Below, piece by piece: positions 25,483 to 32,489 of a DNA stretch of 64,000 nt (the stretch's first letter is position 1; the number at the start of each line of letters is the position of its first letter). Origin of the DNA: CAVSRC01 sp963750065 (GTDB lineage: Bacteria > Pseudomonadota > Alphaproteobacteria > Rhizobiales > Kaistiaceae); assembly GCA_963750065.1 (NCBI GenBank), contig CAVVPK010000037.1, positions 62,001 through 126,000 on the forward strand, given 5' to 3'. The position numbers and the translations under genes are program-made. The notes beneath the pieces were generated by a model that worked only from the letters and a program-made list of their open reading frames with translations, was not told the origin of the DNA and did no database searches.

Positions 25483-25932
25483 ATGACGAAACGGCGCCGC
25501 ATCGTGGATGACGACGGGCCGGCGGTCGACTTGGCGATCTCGCCGGAAAAGGTCTGCTTCCTGGTCGTCAAGGCGCGCGAGTTCGACGCCAAGGATGCGG
25601 TCAGCGAGCCCGATCCCGGGTCCAATCCGTCCGACGACATGGACGCCGCGGTGCTCGAGGATCACGAAGACGATCCCGTCGCGGAAGAGCTGATCTCGGC
25701 CATCTACGACCTCTCTGAGGACGAGCAGATCGACCTGGTGGCGATCGCCTGGCTGGGGCGGGGCGATTCGACCGTGGCCGACTGGGAGGCGCTGCGCGCT
25801 GCCGCGGCGGAAGCCCACAACAAGCGCACGGCGCGCTATCTCATCGGCATGCCGCAGCTCGGCGACTATCTCGAGGAGGGCCTCGCCCTCCTCGGCCGCA
25901 GTTGCGAGGAATACGAGATCGGCCGTCTGTAG
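25483..25932 (+). CDS. DUF3775 family protein
   Basis: A 149-residue cytoplasmic, acidic protein. The C-terminal half matches DUF3775 (IDLVAIAWLGRGD, AAAEAHNKRTARYLIGMPQL, GDYLEEGLALLG). The first half is charged, with an acidic run (AVLEDHEDDPVAEEL). The family has no known function to me. It begins 18 bases after the HPF/cold-shock gene and probably shares its transcript. Confidence 0.8.
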   Translation: MTKRRRIVDDDGPAVDLAISPEKVCFLVVKAREFDAKDAVSEPDPGSNPSDDMDAAVLEDHEDDPVAEELISAIYDLSEDEQIDLVAIAWLGRGDSTVADWEALRAAAAEAHNKRTARYLIGMPQLGDYLEEGLALLGRSCEEYEIGRL

Positions 25933-26101
25933 AGCCCGAGGCTTGCGGCCGAATATCGATGGTTAATGCCGGTTTCGCTTGCCCGGCTCGCGGAACCGGC
26001 TTGATTTATCGCAACGTCCTTTCGGCCTGCGCCTGTCATCACTTCATATTGCCCCGGGCGTCGTGGCGGCCTCCGGCCGCCGTCCTGACGGGAAAGACAG
26101 C

Positions 26102-27646
26102 ATGCAGGTCGACCTCCAGACCGAGGCCATCGCCTTTCTGACCGATCCGCTGACCCATGCGGTGGGCGCGGAAACGGTCGAGGTGATCGAGACCCACATC
26201 TCGGTGGTGGTGCTTGCCGGCACGCGCGCCTACAAGCTCAAGCGCGCGGTCAAGCTCAACTATGTCGATTTCTCGACCGCCGAGTTGCGCCTGGCGATGT
26301 GCGAGCGCGAGGTGGAGCTCAACCGGCGTGCCGCGCCCGACCTTTATCTCGGGGTCAGGCGCATCACGCGGGCGGCCGATGGCAGCCTGGCCTTCGACGG
26401 CGACGGGCCGCTGGTCGACGCGGTGGTCGAAATGGTGCGCTTCGACCAGGAGGGCCTGTTCGACCGCATGGCCGTCCGCGGTGTCCTGACGCCGGCGCTG
26501 CTCTCCGAGCTTGCGGTCGCTGTCGCCCGCCTGCACGAGACGGCGCCGGTCGAACTCGCCGGCGGTGGGGCGACCAATATCGCTGGCGTGCTTGCCATCA
26601 ACGAAGGGGCTCTGGCCGACACGACGCTGATTTCTCCCGATGGCGTCGAGCGCTTCAACCGCGCCTTTCGCGAGGCGCTGGAGCAGGCGGCGCCGCTGCT
26701 CGACCGGCGCCAGCGTCTGGGCAAGGTGCGCCACTGCCACGGCGACCTGCACCTCAGGAACATCTGCATGTTCGCCGGCCATCCGGCGCCGTTCGACTGC
26801 CTGGAATTCGACGACGCCTTGGCGACGGTCGACGTGCTCTACGATCTCGCCTTCCTGCTCATGGATCTGTGGCACCGCGATCTGAAGCCGGGCGCCAACC
26901 TCGTCCTCAACCGCTATCTCGATGACCTCGACGAGAGCGACGGCCTGGTGCTGGTGCCGCTGTTGATGGCGATCCGTGCCGCCGTGCGCGCCCATGTCAG
27001 CGCAACGCGGGCGGAAGAGCCGCGCGAGGCGGCCAATGCCGCAACGCTGCGCCGGGATGCGGTGTCTTACTTCCATCTGGCGCAGGCCCTGCTCAAGCCG
27101 GTGCCGCCGCGCCTGGTGGCGATCGGTGGCTTCAGCGGCTCGGGAAAATCGACGGTTTCGGCGGCGATCGCTCAGGCCGTCGGCGCGCCGCCGGGGGCCC
27201 GGGTGTTGTCCAGCGACCGTATCCGCAAGCGCATGAGCGGCGTGGCGCCGACGGTGCGGCTGCCGGCGCCGTCCTATCGCCGCGAGGTGTCGCGGGCGGT
27301 TTACGAAACGCTGGGGCGTGAGGCGGAATACCTGCTGGCGCTCGGCCGTGGCGTCGTGCTCGATGCGACCTTCCGGCGGCCGGCGGAGCGCACCCGGATC
27401 GAGGAGATGGCGGCAGCCGTCGACGTGCCCTTCACTGGCATCTGGCTGGAACTGCCGCCGGACAAGCTGATCGAGCGGGTGGAGAGGCGCGGCGCCGATC
27501 CCTCGGACGCCAATGCGGATACGATCCGCCATCAGATCGACCAATTCAGCGGTCCGATCACATGGACCGTCGTTGCCGCCGATGGCGGTGTCGACGAGGT
27601 CGCCAGGCGCGTCCTGGCGCTGATCGAACCCTTCGCGGGCCGATAG
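26102..27646 (+). CDS. APH-like kinase domain fused to a P-loop nucleoside-kinase-like domain
   Basis: A 514-residue fusion. Residues about 1-330 resemble aminoglycoside-phosphotransferase-type kinases: the catalytic loop is HCHGDLHLRNIC and the metal-binding Asp is in FDCLEFDD. Residues about 335-514 form an AAA/P-loop kinase domain with Walker A GGFSGSGKST and a later LDATFRRP segment. Fusions of this kind are found in many alphaproteobacteria, and the substrate is unknown. It is probably a cytoplasmic small-molecule kinase rather than a resistance enzyme. ATG 26102 gives a sensible N-terminus; upstream in-frame codons overlap the DUF3775 region. It is convergent with the response-regulator group. 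Confidence 0.85.
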   Translation: MQVDLQTEAIAFLTDPLTHAVGAETVEVIETHISVVVLAGTRAYKLKRAVKLNYVDFSTAELRLAMCEREVELNRRAAPDLYLGVRRITRAADGSLAFDGDGPLVDAVVEMVRFDQEGLFDRMAVRGVLTPALLSELAVAVARLHETAPVELAGGGATNIAGVLAINEGALADTTLISPDGVERFNRAFREALEQAAPLLDRRQRLGKVRHCHGDLHLRNICMFAGHPAPFDCLEFDDALATVDVLYDLAFLLMDLWHRDLKPGANLVLNRYLDDLDESDGLVLVPLLMAIRAAVRAHVSATRAEEPREAANAATLRRDAVSYFHLAQALLKPVPPRLVAIGGFSGSGKSTVSAAIAQAVGAPPGARVLSSDRIRKRMSGVAPTVRLPAPSYRREVSRAVYETLGREAEYLLALGRGVVLDATFRRPAERTRIEEMAAAVDVPFTGIWLELPPDKLIERVERRGADPSDANADTIRHQIDQFSGPITWTVVAADGGVDEVARRVLALIEPFAGR

Positions 27647-27701
27647 ACCCGCTGCCTCGTAATCGCCTGTCCGGTGGAGAAAGGCTCTGGTCGCCGCCCG
27701 A

Positions 27702-28109
27702 TCAGCTCGCAAAAGTGCTGCGGATCGCGTCGACGAGCGTATTGCCGATCAGCGGCTTCTCGACAATCGACACGGAGGCGGCCGCGGCGCGCACGCGCAG
27801 GTGCGGGCTGGGATTGGTGGTGATCAGGATTGCCGGCAAGGCGACGCCGTAGCGGCGTAGTTCGTCGAGCAACTGCAGCCCGTTGCCGTCGGCCAGATTG
27901 TAGTCGATGACCAGGCAGCCCCAGGTCTTGCGCATCGCATCGGCAATCAGCGCCTTGGGCGAGGAGTAGGTGCGGACCGAGTAACCTTCGATCTCGAGGG
28001 AGAACTTGAGCGAGGCCAGGATCGCCGGATCGTCGTCGATCACGAAGACCGAACGCTCTGCGGTGCGCAGCGGCGGCGCCAGGGGATCGGTACGCTCATC
28101 TGTGGTCAT
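27702..28109 (-). CDS. Single-domain response regulator next to fixLJ
   Basis: A 135-residue receiver protein without an output domain. It has the acidic pocket VFVIDDDPAI, the phospho-acceptor Asp in VIDYNLADG, the Thr switch in ILITTN and the conserved Lys in VEKPL. It lies downstream of fixJ on the same strand, starting 66 bases after the fixJ stop, with an FNR/FixK-type box in that gap. Bradyrhizobium has a similar stand-alone receiver between fixJ and fixK2 (bll2758), so it is probably an accessory of FixLJ signalling, for example a phosphate sink. It must not be read as part of one long protein with fixJ: that frame joins them only through the fixJ frameshift. Confidence 0.85.
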   Translation of the reverse strand: MTTDERTDPLAPPLRTAERSVFVIDDDPAILASLKFSLEIEGYSVRTYSSPKALIADAMRKTWGCLVIDYNLADGNGLQLLDELRRYGVALPAILITTNPSPHLRVRAAAASVSIVEKPLIGNTLVDAIRSTFAS

Positions 28110-28143
28110 TCGCAGAGGAAGCCACAGAATCGGCCGTTTTGCC

Positions 28144-28157
28144 TTGACCCAAGTCAA
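28144..28157. promoter_or_regulatory. FNR/FixK-type box
   Basis: TTGACCCAAGTCAA is a perfect TTGAC-N4-GTCAA palindrome matching the FNR/FixK consensus TTGAY-N4-RTCAA. It lies between the fixJ stop and the start of the response regulator, its centre 41 bases before that ATG. The gene is therefore likely activated under low oxygen by FixK. Confidence 0.65.
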
Positions 28158-28174
28158 CGGCCGGCTGGGCGTCC

Positions 28175-28784
28175 TCAGACGTCCGCGAGCAGCGCCATGC
28201 GCACCAGTTCCGACAGGCTGTGGGCCTGCATCTTGGTCATCACATTGGCCCGGTACACCTCGACGGTGCGGGCGCTGATGCCGAGGTCGAAGGCGATCGT
28301 CTTGTTGGGATGGCCGGCGATCAGGCCATTGAGCACCTGTTGCTCGCGCGGCGACAGCGAGGCCAGCCGCTCCCTGACCTCGGCCTTGCGCAGCTCCTGC
28401 TCGCTGTCGAAGCGGGTCCGAACTCAGCGCCATGCGCACCGATGTCAGAAGGGTTTCGTCGTCGAACGGCTTCTCGAGGAAGTCGATGGCGCCGAGCTTC
28501 ATTGCTTCGACCGCCAGCGGCACGTCGCCGTGTCCGGTCATCATGATCACAGGCAGCGCGGCGCCGCTTTCGTGCAGGCGGCGCAGCAGCTCCATTCCGT
28601 CCATCTCGGGCATGCGCACGTCGGTGATGACGCAGCCGGCGGTTATCTGCGGCAGCGCCTTGAGGAACGCGACCGCCGAATCGTAGGCGTGAACCTCGAC
28701 GTCCGCGGTCGAGAGCAGGAACGCCAGGGAATCGCGGGCGTCGTCATCGTCGTCGATGATATGTACGACGTTCTCATTCGCCAT
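28175..28784 (-). pseudogene. fixJ: FixJ response regulator with a frameshift between its two domains
   Basis: The oxygen-cascade transcription activator. The receiver domain (MANENVVHIIDDDDDARDSL to FLEKPFDDETLL) is intact, with the phospho-acceptor Asp in VITDVRMPE. The LuxR-type HTH is intact too (LASLSPREQQVLNGLIAGHP, ISARTVEVYRANVM), but it is in the next frame. The switch is at a CCC run (GGG on the top strand, about 28414-28416): removing one base rejoins them and gives a normal 202-residue FixJ. As written, the receiver runs on in the wrong frame into the next gene. It overlaps the fixL stop by 11 bases. It may be a real loss of FixJ or a sequence error. Confidence 0.85.
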
Positions 28785-30294
28785 CGGCGATCTCCGCGAG
28801 CTTGCCGCTCGTCAGCGTAAAGTGGAACGTTGTACCGCCCGAAGGGTTGCGCTCCGCCCATATCTCGCCGCCGTGAGACTGGATGATGGTGCGCGAAATG
28901 GACAGGCCGACACCCATGCCGTGGCGCTTGGTGGTTACAAACGGCTGGAAAAGCTGTTTGGCGACCTCCTCGGCCAGCCCGGGACCGGTGTCGGCAACGC
29001 TGACTTCGACCATATCATCCCCCGCCGGTGCGGTCGACAGAACCAACTCCCGGTCATCGACATCGATCATCGCTTCGATAGCGTTGCGCACGAGGTTGAG
29101 CAACACCTGTTGAACCTGCACCTTGTCGGCAAGCACCAGGTCGTGGCTGCGGTCGAACTGGAAGCGGACGCGCACGCCGTGCTCCTTGGCGCCGACCAGG
29201 GCCAGGGCACTCGCCTCCTCGATCAGCCTGGCGATGCTCTCCACCCGCCGCTCGCTCTCGCCGCGGCTGACGAAGTCGCGCAGGCGGCGGATGATGTCGC
29301 CGGCCCTGAGCGCCTGTTCTCCGGCCTTGTCGAGTGCGTCGCGCAGGCGGCCCCACTGCTCGCCGGCCTGCTTGTCGATCAGCCGGCGTGAGCCCTTGAT
29401 GTAGTTGGCAATGGCCGACAGCGGCTGGTTGAGTTCGTGGGCCAGCGTCGAGGCCATCTCGCCCATGGCGGTCAGGCGCGAGATGTGGATCAGCTCCGAC
29501 TGCAGCTCCTGCAGGCGCGCCTCGGTTTCCTGGCGCTGGGAGAGGTCGCGCACGAAGCCGGTGAAATAGCGTCCGTCGCTGGAGGACATCTCGCCGACGG
29601 CGAGTTCTATCGGAAAGGTCGAGCCGTCCTTGCGCTCGCCGACGACGACGCGGCCGATGCCGATGATGTGGCGCTCGCCGGTCTGCCGGTAGTGGCCAAG
29701 GTAGCCGTCATGTGCCTCGCGATAGGGCGAGGGCATCAGCATGCTGACGTTGTTGCCGATCGCTTCGGCGGCGCGATAGCCGAACAGGTGCTCGGCGGCG
29801 TTAGAGAACGACTGCATGATGCCATTCTCATCGATGACGATCATGGCGTCGGGAACGGTGTCGAGGATCGACTGCACATGTGCCTCGCGCGCCTCCAGTT
29901 CGCGCTGGCGGTTGGCCGATTGCAGGCGGTCGCGCTTCAGGCGCATGCCGAACCAGGACATGGTGATGCCGACGAGGCCGAAGGCGACGATGTCGACGGT
30001 CGCCGAGGCGGTGAGGGATGTCCCGCCGGATGCGGCGATCGCCAGGGCAAGGCTGACGAGGGTGGCGGAAATCCCCGGGCCGAAGCCGCCGAGGCCGCCG
30101 GCCACCACGACCGCCGGAACGAACAGGACCAACTGCAGGTTGCCGTGCAGCGGCGCATACAGCAGCAGCCGGACGATCGCCGTCAGCGCCACTGCGGCGG
30201 CGGCGACGGTGTAGTCGCGGGCCGGACCTGGGCGCAGCACTGTGACGACACCGTCTGACCCGGGATTCTCCCGGTTTTCGGCGCTTGTTCCCAT
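28774..30294 (-). CDS. fixL: FixL heme-based oxygen sensor histidine kinase
   Basis: A 506-residue membrane kinase. Four hydrophobic segments (DUF4118-like, about 30-120) precede a PAS domain (about 145-260) and a C-terminal HisKA/HATPase. The PAS carries the FixL heme signature: SPYREAHDGYL (axial His) and IIGIGRVV with the distal Arg. Kinase motifs are STLAHELNQPLSAI (phospho-His), LLNLVRNAIEA (N box), VADTGPGL and GMGVGLSI. It should switch off when O2 binds and phosphorylate FixJ at low oxygen. It overlaps fixJ and is divergent from fixK. Confidence 0.95.
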   Translation of the reverse strand: MGTSAENRENPGSDGVVTVLRPGPARDYTVAAAAVALTAIVRLLLYAPLHGNLQLVLFVPAVVVAGGLGGFGPGISATLVSLALAIAASGGTSLTASATVDIVAFGLVGITMSWFGMRLKRDRLQSANRQRELEAREAHVQSILDTVPDAMIVIDENGIMQSFSNAAEHLFGYRAAEAIGNNVSMLMPSPYREAHDGYLGHYRQTGERHIIGIGRVVVGERKDGSTFPIELAVGEMSSSDGRYFTGFVRDLSQRQETEARLQELQSELIHISRLTAMGEMASTLAHELNQPLSAIANYIKGSRRLIDKQAGEQWGRLRDALDKAGEQALRAGDIIRRLRDFVSRGESERRVESIARLIEEASALALVGAKEHGVRVRFQFDRSHDLVLADKVQVQQVLLNLVRNAIEAMIDVDDRELVLSTAPAGDDMVEVSVADTGPGLAEEVAKQLFQPFVTTKRHGMGVGLSISRTIIQSHGGEIWAERNPSGGTTFHFTLTSGKLAEIADGE

Positions 30295-30327
30295 AGGTTC
30301 GGCCCGTTCTGAACGATTACAGATTGC

Positions 30328-30345
30328 CTACGTACTACCCCGTAG
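30328..30345. promoter_or_regulatory. FixJ-type binding site in the fixL-fixK gap
   Basis: CTACGTAC at 30328-30335 is the reverse complement of GTACGTAG, matching the FixJ box GTAMGTAG reported for fixK promoters. CCCCGTAG follows at 30338-30345 and may be a second half-site. It lies 88 bases before the fixK ATG and could drive fixK. The match is from memory of the consensus. Confidence 0.5.
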
Positions 30346-30422
30346 GGAGATTACCCGAATTTTGCGGACTCCTGCCTGCTGTTAGCAAATCCCTGCGACA
30401 AATCGAACTGCGGAGTGGGTCC

Positions 30423-31109
30423 ATGCTGATGCACAAGTCGGGCGACATTGCCACCACCAAGCCGGTCTTGCCGATCCCCGGCGGGGTGCCGGAAGTTACC
30501 GCGCTTGCCGACGCCTTCGCGGTCATGGGCGCTACCATGCGATTCGAGCACAATTCCGAGGTTTTCGGCGAAAGCGAGCCGGCCGACTACTTCTACAAAG
30601 TGGTCAAGGGAGCGGTGAGAACCTACAAGCTGCTCAACGACGGCCGCCGCCAGATCAGCGCGTTCCACCTGGCCGGCGACATTTTCGGCCTTGAGGCCGG
30701 CTCGGAGCACCGCTTCACCGCCGATGCCATCGCCGATTCGACCGTCCTGGTCATCAAGCGCACGACCCTGATGTCGCTCGCCAGCCGCGATGGCGACATC
30801 GCCAGCGGCCTGTGGGCGCAGGCCACCGGCGACCTGCTCAGGGCGCAGGACCACATGCTGCTCTTGGGACGCAAGAACGCCCATGAGCGCGTCGCCAGCT
30901 TCCTGCTGGAAATGGCCGAGCGCAGCACCGGCCTGCAGAGCGTCGAGCTGCCCATGTCGCGCCAGGACATCGCCGATTATCTCGGCCTCACCATCGAGAC
31001 CGTATCGCGCACGCTGACGCTGCTCGAGAGCGAGGCGGCGATTGAACTGCCGACCTCCCGGCGCATCCTGCTCCGCGATCCGGCGGCGCTCCGCCGGCTC
31101 AACGCCTAA
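30423..31109 (+). CDS. fixK: FixK-type Crp/Fnr transcription regulator
   Basis: A 228-residue Crp/Fnr family activator: an N-terminal cyclic-nucleotide-like beta roll (FHLAGDIFGLEAGSEHR), a dimerisation helix, and an HTH (SRQDIADYLGLTIETVSRTL) whose ETVSR is the FNR-type recognition motif for TTGAT-N4-ATCAA sites. It contains no Cys, so there is no Fe-S cluster and no redox Cys of the kind reported for FixK2. Oxygen control must therefore come through FixLJ. The start at 30423 is chosen because further upstream codons run through the FixJ-type box. It is divergent from fixL. Typical targets (fixNOQP) are not in this window. Confidence 0.9.
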   Translation: MLMHKSGDIATTKPVLPIPGGVPEVTALADAFAVMGATMRFEHNSEVFGESEPADYFYKVVKGAVRTYKLLNDGRRQISAFHLAGDIFGLEAGSEHRFTADAIADSTVLVIKRTTLMSLASRDGDIASGLWAQATGDLLRAQDHMLLLGRKNAHERVASFLLEMAERSTGLQSVELPMSRQDIADYLGLTIETVSRTLTLLESEAAIELPTSRRILLRDPAALRRLNA

Positions 31110-31177
31110 AGGCGCGTTCCGCGACCGATATCTCCTTGCAAAGGCCGCCCACAGCGGCCATCTCGGAACGAGGCCGT

Positions 31178-31199
31178 CGCGCCCGCAGTTGCGGGCGCG
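31178..31199. terminator. Hairpin after fixK
   Basis: CGCGCCCGC (31178-31186) pairs with GCGGGCGCG (31191-31199) across AGTT. A stable 9-base stem 69 bases after the fixK stop; no T tract follows, so its terminator role is likely but not certain. Confidence 0.5.
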
Positions 31200-31263
31200 C
31201 ACCGGCTGGGCGGTTCGGCACCGGCCGTGTGGCAGGGTGCCGTTGCCATGAGCCGAGGTTACG

Positions 31264-31710
31264 ATGCCCAAAGTCTCCATCGCTCCAGATGACTGGGTCG
31301 TCGTGTGCGACGGCCGCAAGTGGTTGATCCTCGAGAACAAGGGTGATGCGGCGCGGCCCAATCTCCTCATCCGTGAGGAGCGGACGGCCGAGAACCCGCC
31401 GACGCGCGAACAGGGCAGCGATCGGCCGGGGCGCGCGCATGCGTCGGTCGGCGGCGCCCGCAGTGCCGTCGGCCAGACCGATTGGCACGACCAGGCCGAG
31501 CAGGAATTCCTGACGGCGCTTGCCCAGCGGCTTGACAAGGCGGTTCAGGCAAGCGAGGTCCGCGGCATCGTGCTGGTGGCGTCGCCGCGGGCGCTGGGTA
31601 TGATCCGCCCGCAACTTTCCGCCGCAGTCGCCAAGCTTGTGCACGGCCAGGTCGATAAGGATTATGCCGGCATGCCGGTCGACCAGATCGAAAAGCGACT
31701 GAACGGTTGA
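31264..31710 (+). CDS. Host attachment family protein (baeRF-like)
   Basis: A 148-residue protein resembling the host attachment / baeRF_family12 group. It has WVVVCDGRKWLILENKG at the start, a central variable region (DRPGRAHASVGGARS) and a C-terminal IVLVASPRALGMIRPQL with GQVDKDYAGMPVDQIEKRL. The family name comes from Agrobacterium and its biochemistry is uncertain; the fold is related to the archaeal release-factor superfamily. It is expressed separately from fixK and the ABC operon downstream, though the ABC ATPase starts only 44 bases after its stop. Confidence 0.85.
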   Translation: MPKVSIAPDDWVVVCDGRKWLILENKGDAARPNLLIREERTAENPPTREQGSDRPGRAHASVGGARSAVGQTDWHDQAEQEFLTALAQRLDKAVQASEVRGIVLVASPRALGMIRPQLSAAVAKLVHGQVDKDYAGMPVDQIEKRLNG

Positions 31711-31754
31711 CCTAAGCGATTTGAGGCCCGCGAAACGCGGGAGACGATTCGGCC

Positions 31755-32489
31755 ATGACCATGCAGGCGGCCACCGAGAGGGCAGGGGAACCGGTCTTCG
31801 AAGTGGCCGGCCTGACAAAGGTGTATCATACGGGCGAAGTCGCGGTGCAGGCGCTGCGCGGCATCGACCTCGATCTCAACGCCGGCGAACTGGCGGTCAT
31901 GCTCGGCCCCTCGGGCAGCGGTAAGTCGACGCTGCTCAACATCCTCGGCGGCCTCGATACGGCAACGGCGGGCTCGGTACGCTTCCGCGGGCGCGAGCTG
32001 ACGCGCTTTTCCGACCGCGAGCTCACGCAATACCGGCGCAACTACGTCGGCTTCATCTTCCAGTTCTATAATCTCATCCCGAGCCTGACGGCGCGCGAGA
32101 ACGTGGCGCTGGTGAGCGAGATCGCGCCGCACCCGATGAAGCCGGAGGAGGCGTTGGAGCTGGTCGGCCTCGGCAGCCGCCTGGACCATTTCCCGGCGCA
32201 GCTTTCCGGCGGTGAGCAGCAGCGCGTCGCCATCGCCCGCGCCGTCGCCAAGCGGCCTGAGATCATGCTCTGCGACGAGCCCACCGGGGCGCTCGATTCG
32301 AAGACTGGCATCCTGGTGCTGGAGGCGTTGGCATCGACCAACCGCGAACTCGGCACCACCACCGCCATCATCACCCACAACGCCTCCATCGGCGGCATCG
32401 GCGACCGCGTTTTCCGCTTCACCGACGGCCAGATCGCCGGCATCGAGACCAACGAACGCCGGCTCGACGCCAGCCAGATCACGTGGTGA
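31755..32489 (+). CDS. ABC transporter ATP-binding protein (MacB/LolD type)
   Basis: A 244-residue ATPase. Walker A is GPSGSGKST, the signature LSGGEQQRVAIARA, Walker B IMLCDEPTG, and the switch His is in IITHN. The pattern NYVGFIFQFYNLIPSLTA is typical of the LolD/MacB/FtsE branch that powers FtsX-like permeases. It is first in a tight three-gene transport operon: its stop overlaps the permease start by 4 bases, and an HlyD-type adaptor follows. Confidence 0.95.
   Translation: MTMQAATERAGEPVFEVAGLTKVYHTGEVAVQALRGIDLDLNAGELAVMLGPSGSGKSTLLNILGGLDTATAGSVRFRGRELTRFSDRELTQYRRNYVGFIFQFYNLIPSLTARENVALVSEIAPHPMKPEEALELVGLGSRLDHFPAQLSGGEQQRVAIARAVAKRPEIMLCDEPTGALDSKTGILVLEALASTNRELGTTTAIITHNASIGGIGDRVFRFTDGQIAGIETNERRLDASQITW

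Noticed and set aside
27702..28784. A single 360-residue open frame that looks like a double response regulator.
   Set aside because: It is the fixJ receiver reading out of frame through the fixJ HTH and into the next receiver gene. The true HTH is intact in the adjacent frame, and the second receiver has its own ATG and box.
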